64,000 nucleotides of DNA, taken from assembly GCF_004340665.1 (NCBI RefSeq), contig NZ_SLWO01000005.1:422981-486980 (forward strand), written 5' to 3'. The notes under the pieces are model-generated. The model had not been told where the DNA came from and did not search any database. It saw only the letters and a program-made list of their open reading frames with translations. A program made the translations under genes and the position numbers. Each line of letters begins with the position of its first letter. Position 1 is the stretch's first letter. Origin of the DNA: Pedobacter psychrotolerans (GTDB lineage Bacteria; Bacteroidota; Bacteroidia; Sphingobacteriales; Sphingobacteriaceae). This document shows positions 6,357 to 16,300 of the stretch, piece after piece.

Positions 6357-9173
6357 TTACATCCTGAAACGTTGTCCGCCACCCTGACCTGGCGTTGGCA
6401 TTTGCATATCACCACTCATATTTTTTCCGCCCATGCGGGTTAATGAATAGGTAAATGATAACATATAATATCTTTTCAATACATTATAGTTTAAATCGGT
6501 AATGGTATTATTTGTTGCTGTTCTACTGATTCCCTGGTTCTGATTAAAGGCATCATTCACTGCTATTTTAAAAGTCCCTCTGTTTTTAAAGAACTGACGG
6601 CTGATATAAGAATTCACTAAAGTAAACTCCGTATTATAGCCCTCTCCCCTGCCTGTATTTTTGATATAATCAAGATCAACAGCTAAACGAATGTTACCGG
6701 GAAAAACATAACTGATATCAAAACTTGGATTTAAAGTATAAAAATTAGTGGTGGCATTGGGTTGAGCGGAATACGTTGCTCTGTTATAGGTTCCAGAAAT
6801 GCCTCCGGTTAAATCAAACTTATCAAAGTTGGTTACAAAATTATATCGATTGGTAACTCCAATAGTATTGGTCACATTTCTGACTAAATCATTTGGATTA
6901 TCATTACCGGTTGTAAAATTCACATTTCGGTTATAGTTAGCATTTAATGATGCATTTAAGGTTAGCTTTCTTTCTGGTAAAAGTGGAATACCCATATTTA
7001 CACTACCATTTCCAGAATATACACCATCCACATTTACGTAGGTTGTTCTGATCTTTCCAAAATCTACATCATTACGGTCAGTAATTAATTGACTGCTATT
7101 TCCAATGGCGTTAAATGTCTGACTTAAACTTAAGAAAGCAAAAAACATTCTACCCTTTGCAATATCAAAATTATTATAATTGATATTTAAATTGTTATTA
7201 AAAGAAGGTTTTAACGTAGGATTACCAATAAAAACACTTTGTGTATTGGTGTTATCAGGTATTGGCTGGATTTGACTTATACTAGGTTGTTGTGTATTTC
7301 CTCTATAGCGAATATTTAACCTTCTTGAGTTACTAAAATTATATCTGAAGTTTGCTGATGGGGTAAGGTTGATGAAATTTTGACTGCGTACTAATCCTGT
7401 GGTTAAATTGGTATTCACACGATTAGTTTGTTGTGCCGCTAAACCAATATTCCAATTGTATTTTTTTTCATTGGTGGTGAAACTCACTCCTCCAGCATTC
7501 GTTAAAGTCTGATTTTCATAGGTATTGGTATAATCAAAATTAACCAAATCGTATTGGCCACTTGCTGAATTAAAATCTAATACCTGCCGGCCTTGATTAT
7601 CTTGGCTATAACCATTCTGATAGTTAAATTCCAGGCTTGTGGTTTTAGATAACGGCTCAGTATAAACCAATCTGGAAGTATTGTTGATTGAATTGGTGTT
7701 TACCTTGTTCAGCTGATCCGTAACGGTTGATGTTACTGTACTATTGATTGTATTATCTTCAGAGATATAATTATAGTTATCTGCATCATTATTATTAATA
7801 GAAGTATTTACGTTTAGGGATAAAGTTCTACCCCGTCTTTTAAACTTCTTCCTCACCAATAGGTTATTGCTAATATTTGGAGTTGAACTATGGGTAAGAT
7901 AACGTTGCAAACCCGTTGTTTGTGACTGGATTAAATTCCTGTCATAGTTGCTCAGGTTTGTGGCATCACTTTCAGTATATGAAACATTGGGCTGAATTTT
8001 AATTGTTGTAGTGGAATCCAGCTTGGTATCAATCATGAAATTAAACCTATGGTTGATGCGATCAGTGTTGTTATCTGCATTATTTGCAACGGTAGTAACA
8101 CTGTTACCTAATAAATTTTGCGTAAAACTCTGTTGTTGGTTAGATACATCAGATCGATTAAAAAAGTAACTCCCTTGAATTTGGGTTCCATCTTTATAGG
8201 TATCTGAAAAGTTTAATCCCCCGGCATTGGTGTTGGTAATCCCACCGCTTCCTGCACCACTTCCACCACCACCAAAGTTACCACGACCGCCACCGCCGAA
8301 ACCGTTTCCAACACCATTACCCTGTCCAAAATTTTGCTTGTTTACATTATTAAACTGACCGATTACACTAAATTGTTGGTCATTATCAAATTTATTAACA
8401 TTAATGCTGGCATCATAACGATCCTGAGTACCATATCCCACTGTACTGTTTCCGAAATATCCTTTTTTCATTCCGGCTTTAGTAGTGATGTTTAAAATTT
8501 TGGTTCTGGTTCCGTCATCTACACCTGAAAACTGTGATTGCTCAGATAGTTCATCAATCACCTGAATTTTATCTACCATATCAGCCGGTAGATTTTTAGT
8601 GGCTAGCAAAGGATCTGTTCCAAAAAACTCTTTTCCATCTACCTTAACCTTCGTAATGGTTTCTCCCTGTGCCTTAATGCTACCATCTTTTGCAACCTCA
8701 ACACCAGGAAGTTTTTTCAATACATCTTCTACAACGGCATTTTCACGAACTTTGATCGTTTTCGCATCAAATTCTAGCGTATCTGTTTTAACTATCACCG
8801 GGATGGTTGCCGTTACATTTACCGTATTTAAATCTACACCATCATCCGTCATGGCAATTTCTCCTGCATCAACAGCTGCTTTAGAAACTTCAACATCTTT
8901 AGTTGTTGTTTTCAACCCTAAAAAGGCTGCATAAACTCTATATTTTCCGGGTGCTATGGCTTTAAAGTTGAAAGTTCCATCTGGTGCTGTTTGCCCTGAT
9001 GCTACCACCACTGAATCTTTAAGATTTCTGACGGCAATAGTTGCAAAATCAACAGGCTTTTTATCTCTGGCATTTATAACCTTTCCGCTGATGGAGCCAG
9101 GATTTTGTGCCTGAGCGATGTAACCACAAAAAATAAGAACAATGAAGATTGCCCTTTGAACGTTCCTTTTCAT
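6357..9173 (-). CDS. TonB-receptor-like outer-membrane beta-barrel protein
   Basis: A 938-residue envelope protein. A signal peptide (1-22, ending AQAQ) is followed by a carboxypeptidase-regulatory-like beta-sandwich (about 25-105, GSISGKVINARDKKPVDFATI). A plug-like segment comes next (about 120-220, KKLPGVEVAKDGSIKAQGE and KVDGKEFFGTDP), then a long OMP_b-brl_3-type barrel. A glycine-rich insertion (about 285-320) precedes the barrel and the tail is Gly/Met/Gln-rich. This matches Bacteroidota proteins usually annotated as TonB-dependent receptor or outer-membrane beta-barrel protein. Substrate is unknown. No SusD partner lies beside it, so it is not a classical SusCD pair. It sits as a single leftward gene with its own terminator. 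Confidence 0.85.
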   Translation of the reverse strand: MKRNVQRAIFIVLIFCGYIAQAQNPGSISGKVINARDKKPVDFATIAVRNLKDSVVVASGQTAPDGTFNFKAIAPGKYRVYAAFLGLKTTTKDVEVSKAAVDAGEIAMTDDGVDLNTVNVTATIPVIVKTDTLEFDAKTIKVRENAVVEDVLKKLPGVEVAKDGSIKAQGETITKVKVDGKEFFGTDPLLATKNLPADMVDKIQVIDELSEQSQFSGVDDGTRTKILNITTKAGMKKGYFGNSTVGYGTQDRYDASINVNKFDNDQQFSVIGQFNNVNKQNFGQGNGVGNGFGGGGRGNFGGGGSGAGSGGITNTNAGGLNFSDTYKDGTQIQGSYFFNRSDVSNQQQSFTQNLLGNSVTTVANNADNNTDRINHRFNFMIDTKLDSTTTIKIQPNVSYTESDATNLSNYDRNLIQSQTTGLQRYLTHSSTPNISNNLLVRKKFKRRGRTLSLNVNTSINNNDADNYNYISEDNTINSTVTSTVTDQLNKVNTNSINNTSRLVYTEPLSKTTSLEFNYQNGYSQDNQGRQVLDFNSASGQYDLVNFDYTNTYENQTLTNAGGVSFTTNEKKYNWNIGLAAQQTNRVNTNLTTGLVRSQNFINLTPSANFRYNFSNSRRLNIRYRGNTQQPSISQIQPIPDNTNTQSVFIGNPTLKPSFNNNLNINYNNFDIAKGRMFFAFLSLSQTFNAIGNSSQLITDRNDVDFGKIRTTYVNVDGVYSGNGSVNMGIPLLPERKLTLNASLNANYNRNVNFTTGNDNPNDLVRNVTNTIGVTNRYNFVTNFDKFDLTGGISGTYNRATYSAQPNATTNFYTLNPSFDISYVFPGNIRLAVDLDYIKNTGRGEGYNTEFTLVNSYISRQFFKNRGTFKIAVNDAFNQNQGISRTATNNTITDLNYNVLKRYYMLSFTYSLTRMGGKNMSGDMQMPTPGQGGGQRFRM

Positions 9174-9318
9174 TAAAAAAATTTAGATTATATGTACAAA
9201 ACTAAGCTATCAGACTGTGCAGATACCTAAAGGTTTGTTGCGAAACAGGAAAAGATTGGTAACATTTTAAATACAGCCGAATATATGAGCTGTAACATCA
9301 TTTGGAAAATGATAATGT

Positions 9319-9447
9319 TTAGTATTTGTTTTGTGAGGGATAGCTTTTGTAATAGACTTTCGGACAGTTACAGTCTTTTTTAAAGATACTGCATCCACTT
9401 AAGCATAAAGCTGCAATTACAACCATCGAACTAATTATTTTTCTCAT
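9319..9447 (-). CDS. Small lipoprotein, 42 residues
   Basis: Short gene: ATG at 9447, stop at 9319. The peptide begins MRKIISSMVVIAALCLSGCS, a lipoprotein signal with lipobox LSGC (cleavage before Cys19). A short mature part with CNCPK (27-31), rich in Cys, Lys and Tyr, follows. The start codon overlaps the end of the VanZ-like gene by 17 bp in another frame, so translation is probably coupled. A canonical lipobox at the right distance from the start and the operon position support a real gene. It would be anchored in the inner or outer membrane. Function unknown; the cysteines could bind metal, which is only a guess. Confidence 0.7.
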   Translation of the reverse strand: MRKIISSMVVIAALCLSGCSIFKKDCNCPKVYYKSYPSQNKY

Positions 9448-9829
9448 CGAAATTCAATTTATGGAGCAATATATAACTGAAAACAGCCATGCAAGCGCCT
9501 AACATATCACAACCAAGATCCCACCATTCTGCAGACCTGTAAGTGAAAACTTTCCATTGCAATAATTCGATACTTCCACCAATAATAAAGTTGATTAGAA
9601 GAATTTTAAAAATGGTTAGCGTTCTGAAACCGTAACTGTGCTGATATTTTATTTTTCCATAAAACAGAAAAACGGTAAGTACAAAGAAAAATCCAAGATG
9701 CGTCATCTTATCAAATCCCGTAAAGAAAAATCCTTCCCCTTCTGTATCTGGTAACTTTATATTACAAAGCACTAAAACGATTAGTGTCCAGAATATGGCC
9801 CATTTTTGCTGTTTCAGTGCTTTGTACAA
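9431..9829 (-). CDS. VanZ-like integral membrane protein
   Basis: A 132-residue protein with about four hydrophobic segments: residues 10-26, about 40-60, about 75-95, and a last one near 105-122. It fits the VanZ-like family by length, the conserved GFDKMTHLGFFFVLTVFLFYG and the Glu/Gln-bearing IIGGSIELLQWKVFTYRSAEWWDLGCDMLGA. Biochemical function of most members is unknown; VanZ itself gives low-level teicoplanin resistance, and that cannot be transferred here. It lies 12 bp after gcvH and overlaps the small lipoprotein gene, in a leftward block with sprA. Confidence 0.85.
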   Translation of the reverse strand: MYKALKQQKWAIFWTLIVLVLCNIKLPDTEGEGFFFTGFDKMTHLGFFFVLTVFLFYGKIKYQHSYGFRTLTIFKILLINFIIGGSIELLQWKVFTYRSAEWWDLGCDMLGACMAVFSYILLHKLNFDEKNN

Positions 9830-9841
9830 AATATAATAAGA

Positions 9842-10222
9842 TTAAGCGCCTACTAAGGCTTGATAAGCATCTGCAGTTAATAAATCTTCAATTTCAGCAA
9901 TCTCAGATAATGATACTTTCACCATCCATCCTTTTCCATATGGATCAGAATTTACCAATTCCGGATTATCATTTAACTCTGAATTGATTTCCAATACCGT
10001 ACCCGTTACAGGCATAAACAAATCAGAAACTGTTTTTACCGCTTCAACAGTACCAAAAACTTCTTCTTTTGCCACTTCATCACCCACTGAGTTAATGTCT
10101 ACATAAACAATATCACCCAATTCGCGTTGAGCAAAATCTGTAATACCGATGTAAGCTTCATTACCTTCAACCTTTACCCACTCGTGGTCTTTAGTGTATT
10201 TTAATTCTGATGGAAAATTCAT
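9842..10222 (-). CDS. gcvH: Glycine cleavage system H protein
   Basis: Lipoyl carrier of the glycine cleavage complex; it shuttles the aminomethyl group between P, T and L proteins. The 126 residues fit the family. The lipoylation lysine is in [18 protein letters not shown] (K63), and the N-terminal [33 protein letters not shown] is typical. gcvP and gcvT are not adjacent. A TAACTTTG element (plus 10243-10250) lies 20 bp upstream of the ATG, suggesting its own promoter in addition to any read-through from sprA. Confidence 0.97.
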   Translation of the reverse strand: MNFPSELKYTKDHEWVKVEGNEAYIGITDFAQRELGDIVYVDINSVGDEVAKEEVFGTVEAVKTVSDLFMPVTGTVLEINSELNDNPELVNSDPYGKGWMVKVSLSEIAEIEDLLTADAYQALVGA

Positions 10223-10301
10223 GTGTTTTTAATTAATTTCAACAAAGTTAAATATTAAGTTGGAATGTTGACGTGATAATTGTGATTCCACCTGCGAAAT
10301 A

Positions 10302-13300
10302 TTAATTCAGCGTAAACCTTAAACTAAAACCAAAATTACTGAAAGAGGTATTAAACGTTTGCGAAGTATATGGCTTAGTGATGTTCGAATCATAAAACAA
10401 CTTCACATTAAATTTCTGGTTTAATATATAATCAACACTTGGCCTTAACGTAATATTTTTTGCTCCTGATGAAATTTCAGCTTCTTCTACATCTGCTCTG
10501 TAAATAACCGTCTTATTATCACGGATCGCAACATCCAGTTTAAAATCCATATTGTTATCCATTTTTAAACTTTTAAACCAGCCAAACGGAAACCGGAATT
10601 TATTTGTTCTATAGCCCATCCCCAGAACGACATTGTTTTCTGACAACTGCGCTAGCTGACTATTGGACAGACTTAAACCTAGCAGGCGAGACCTGTTCAA
10701 TTCAAATGTAGCACTCAGGTTATTCTTGAATCTAGTATCCACTCCTATTAATGGAGAAAAATATTCTGATATGGTAACTTGTGAAAACTGAAATTCAGGA
10801 AGGAAGTTATTATTCGCATCGCGGTTTACAGAGAACCCATTGCTTTCCTGGTACCTCAATAATGAATTAAAGCCGTTGATGTTATAGGCCGATCGATAAC
10901 CATGTCTGATATCAATAGAAGAAAAACGATCTGCGATGAAGGCAATTTTTGTTAATCCATTATAGGTTAGTGTCCAGTTTGGAAGTGGGATTCGGGGGAA
11001 AGCATTCATACTCGTTTTACCCGCATCTTTACCAGAATAAGCCGCCATAAACGCAGAGATAAGAACATCCTGACTTTCTTTACCATAACCATCGGAATAA
11101 CCACTTGCCTGACCAGATGAGTTTGGATTTTGCGCACCTAACCTTCTTGAAATAATAATCCGATTGGCCATAAACTGATTAAACAGCGAAGAAATTACAC
11201 TTGAATTTTTCTCTTTAAAGGCAGTGCCGAGCGCAATGTATGAGATGCTATAATCCCCTGTAGTAATTGCGCTTAAATTTTCAAAAGAAGATACACTGAC
11301 CACATACCTGTAATTGGAAGAGAAGTTTCTGGTCTGTGACTTATTCGCCCTGATGGTGATTCTTAAATCACGAAATGGCTCTATTTGACCAGTAAACTGT
11401 AAATCTTCACGAAGCGTATTCACATAAAGCTGGGTTTGCAAGGTATCTGTAGTTAGCCAACCATTATTAAGCGCCATATCTCTGATATCCCTCTGACTGC
11501 CGAACACAAAACCTAAACCCGGCGCTCCGGTAACATTATCAACTCCGAAATATTTAGTCGTTGGCAAATACCCTGGCAAAAAGATGCCTTTGGTTTGCAC
11601 ATAATTTGCGCTTACATTTTTAACACTGGTTAATAAGTTGATAAAAAAGTTCTTTAATTTATCTCCGGTTTCTTCACTATTACTGGCATTTCTGATGAAA
11701 CCAAATTTATTGTATAAGGTTGTCATGTTCAATGCCGGATTAACCTGAATATTTCTGCTGTTTTGAACGGTATTCCCCAGATTGATGTTTGGATCTTGTA
11801 AAGTGGATAGCGGTTCAGTTTGCCAGTTAAAGTTTGTACCATACCTTGTTTTTACAGTTACCCAGTTAAAGCCAGGAATTTTATCGATTGGTAAGGTATA
11901 GGTAACATTTAAATTGTGATTATAATCTGTTGTGCGACCTAAACGCTTAAGATTTTGCCACACGGTATCACGTTTCATACCATCAATCCGGCCATCGGGT
12001 TCATCAATAATAGAATAGTTTGTGGCATTAAAATCCAACTGAAGTGAGCGGGTTAAATTCCAGGCTATTCCATAAATCCGGCTCATTCTAAAGTTTTTAT
12101 TAAAAGTAGTCCCAAATCCATTCTGATAAATTGGAATGGAATTAGCCGGATCATTATTCCTCAAGGTGTTTTCCGAATAAAGGCGATCTACATCAATTCT
12201 AAAGTTAATGGCACTTGGAAAAATACTAAAGTTAAAATCCTTTAACAAGGCCAGCATATTTGATTTGATGATCTTCTCAAAAGGTGCAAATGTTTTAGCT
12301 TCTTTCGCATAGCTATATTGCAATGAAGCCCTATAGGTATTTTGAATGCTACTTTGGTTAATAAAATCCCTGTGGTTGTATTGTGTAAAAGCATAACTGG
12401 CAGCAAAGTTTTCAATATCCCAAAGCTGAACAGGTTTACTATTGTTTGTTCTTTCTTTACGCACATTGGTAAAATTAATTCCCCTGCGTACTGTATAATC
12501 CTGTGCGAAATTTAATATGGAATCCTTTTGTTCTTTGGTCGATTGATCAAGTGCATTTTTCAACTCTATATCCGGTGTGCGGGGATTATACTGTGGCGTA
12601 GAAACTTGTTTTGAATAATTTACAAACATTGGAATTTTGACACCTGATTTTTGAGGCAAAAATTTACCCAGCTCAACTGCTGAAGAAACATCCAATAAAA
12701 CATTATCAGCACGGTTACGTTCACTTACTTTGGAATCAATCGATCCAAAACCTATGGTTGATTTACTTCCAGAAATATTAACATCAGCAAAATCGGCCAG
12801 TTTTAAATTTAACCTGGCCGTAGCAGCCCAACCACCCTTTTCATCAAATTCAGTTAGCCTGAGTTCGTTAAACCAAACTAAAACATTTTTATCTATGCCA
12901 TCATCACTTTGAGTGGTGGTGTTGTTACGCAAAGGGTTTTTTACACCAAGCATATACACCCTCACTTTACTCATATCTGGCTGTCCTTTAACGATAATTG
13001 TCCTATTGCCATCCGTATAAGTAAATGGAATATTTATCGGCCACGGCTGCCCGTTAGCTTGCTTTGCTGTATTGCGGGCAAGTTTGGCATTCTGGAATAA
13101 AACCAAATCAATATCCATTCGGTTTGCTTCAGGCCAAATGGCATCAGCATCGCTCGTGCCTGGAGTGGTGATTTTTAAAGGCATTAAATATTCATAGTAG
13201 TTATCCTGATTATCTGTTCCAATCCTCAAAAAGGCATCTACATCTCCATCACCTAAAACTTGATTGTTAATTGCTTCGGCATGGATAAACATTTCCAGAT

Positions 13301-16300
13301 GTTTATAGGAACGGAAATCACTATATGCTGTTTTAAAGGCTGCCCTTCCATAACCGTCGCGAAGGTTTTTAACGGTTACAGATAAAGATTGTTCATTCAA
13401 ACGGGTATCTCCACGATAATTGCTGAAATCGCGCTCACGCAAAATGCCGGGAGGCGTAACATAAGGTATTGGCGTTTTTCTGCCATTTTCCTCAATATTA
13501 ACGGTTGATACTTCAATGGTAGAATTATCTGGCGTTAAGGCAGGTAAGCTTGGATCTACAATTACCTGATCTGCCGTGTTTTTTGAATTAAACTCTCTCC
13601 ATTCACCTCTGATTAATTGCAGCTTCGCAAAACGCATAATGGCTGTATCTGCAAAGTTGGTCATGAACATCCTGAAGAAGCGTATAGATTTAAAATCCTG
13701 AATATTCCCAACCTTTTTCTCGTATTGCGTTATTGGAATTCTAAATTGATACCAGGTAACGGCCTGCGTGTTTCCATTTGCTAGTTTTACCTGTGAAGTT
13801 ACTTTATCGGTAATAAATTGGGTCTGGCCAACATCCATTCCTGGCCGCATGGTTACCTTGTATTGATAATATTCATCGCTTTGCGTCATGTTATTATCGC
13901 GATTAATATCTTCACCATCCGGAAGTGAGGTAGACGCAGAATTTTCCAGTCCCAACTCTGCCTGCGATTGTTGAGCAGTTTTAGAGTTTCCTTCAGGGCC
14001 GTTGTACTTTTCATAACGTTTTAAAATACCTGCGTTGATTTGATCTAAAGCCGGACCTCTGAAATAAGAATAATTATCTGATGAAGGATCCTGATCAATT
14101 TCTGCAGCTGCAGTTGCATTTAACTGCGATTTGATTTGATTGATAGCGGTAGTAAATTTCTGCTTTTCGTTTGCATCTGATAAACCATCTAAACCAACAT
14201 CCTGTGCACGTCTTGCATCGGGATCATTATCAAAAGCCTGAATAACGGGCTGTAATTTCGGAACCCGCCCCCAAGCGGTTTCATCATATTTACTGGCATC
14301 ATCCGTAGCTGGCAATCCATTTTCCAGAGATTTGCGCCCATCTTTTAAAATATCTTCAGAGATATTACCAAGGTTAAAGTAAATATCACCTCCCTGAGAG
14401 TTTCTATTGTAAATAAATGGATCCATTACCCAAAATTCGATAAAGCCAACATTCAATGCTTCAAAATCATTGGTTTCGATTTTACGTTGAAAACCACCCC
14501 AACGCTGCCGTGGGTTGGATAACTTTCCATCATTAGAGAAACCTGTTGTAGCATAATTGTAAGGTCCGCGAACGGTTGGATAATACGCCACATCTAAGGT
14601 GGTGATATTTAGTGCTTGCCCGGTAGCCGTTTCCTTGAATGGAAAAACTTCCTGCTCTATCACCTGCCTTACATAATGATTAGAAAGTTCATTTCTATTG
14701 TTTCTGATATTGGATGGTGTAGTGGTGGCATTTGAATTATAAAAAGTGGGATCAATATTATAATATGCTATCCGTGCACGGTTATAACCATAAGTAAGGT
14801 CATTGACCAATTGCGACTCTGAAAAATCTTGCGGCGTTCCAGATAACTGCCAGGAGATTGCACTTTTTAAATCAATTACAGATCTCGAAGCCTCAAAATC
14901 ATCCAGATAACTTACCCCATTTTTACTGCCTGCAAAATTTAATGCCCGCGGGTGCCCCGGAACCAATTGCGCAAACTCACCATAAAAGTTAACACTTGAA
15001 GGGGCCTTGGTGGAAATGAATGGGAGTTTATCAACAAGTTTAGTTAAGAATCTGGATGAAGAACTATAGTTAATGTCACCACCCCAAATGGTATTTGAAA
15101 TGGGCTCTTCACCAATATTTACTTTTTGAGTGAGCGGTTTCTCTGTTAGGTTCATAAATGTACCACCCAGATTTAGCTTATTATTCACACGATAATCCAA
15201 ACGTGTTCCAAATAACGACCGTTGCTGCAAACCAAAAAGTTCATTGTTTTCAGTAGTAATGCGAATGGGCTGACCGGAGGTTAATAGTGCCTGATTGATA
15301 ATACTCACTCTTCCGCCCTGATAATCAACCGTAAAGTCTACACCTTCCTGCAGTGGCATTGTTCCAGCAAAAACTTTTACTGAACCTTCGGGCACATTAA
15401 TGGCATTCAGGCTAAATTCAGAAGATACTTCTGATTGATAATGCCCTTTAATTACATACCTGTTTTTATTTTGAAACAGTTGTTTGGCAATCGTTTGGGT
15501 AGAATCATATAGCGCAGTAAAAGTATATTTATCAATTAAGGCCTGTTCACTTGGAAGGAATTTATTAGCCAAATCCTGTCCAAAAGGTTCAATGATCGGA
15601 AAGATGATCCTGCCATTTGCAGGGTCAATAGTAATGTATCCCGAATTGGTATTATTAATTAGTGAAGTTAACCCATTAAGTGATAAATTAGACCCGAAAG
15701 TGCTGTTTGAAGATGAGCTGTTTGAAAAGTAAGAACCAAAAGCATTGTTAGAGGCTACAAAATCAAAAATACCATCAGGCTTCTTTTCATTTTGCTGATT
15801 CAACCGGTCAAATTCAGTTAAAGAGATCCATTGCCTATTGGCTGTATTTTCTCCCTCGGTCATGATCGGCTTTTCTACTCCGGTTTCATTATCTATTCTA
15901 AAAATATCAAGTTTAAAATTGATCGGACTGATTTGATAACCACCGATGGAGTAAATATTTTTCATCATCAAATCCCAGGTTGGGAGATTGATTTTAGTCG
16001 TTTCATTTTTTAAAAGTTTTGCATAAAGTACTTTTGGGTTTGCGGCATCAAAAGTAACATCTGTAGAAAACTCACCCACCTGATATTCGACACCATTATA
16101 GGTATATCGATAAGCAACAGCTAAAACCTCATCGGCATTAAGCGGATTATTTAAGGAGATATATCCCAATTGCGGCTGAAAGGTAAACTCACGCTCGGTT
16201 AATTTTCTGGCATAGGTAAGTTTAGCATACTGATCTGTAGCGCCATTGGCTTGAAAGAAGGAGATTACGGAATTTGAATTCGTGAACCTGGCATCTGCAG

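Noticed and set aside
8599..8934. 111-residue plus-strand frame inside the outer-membrane protein gene
   Set aside because: Antisense to a well-supported 938-residue gene; composition follows the shadow of that frame.
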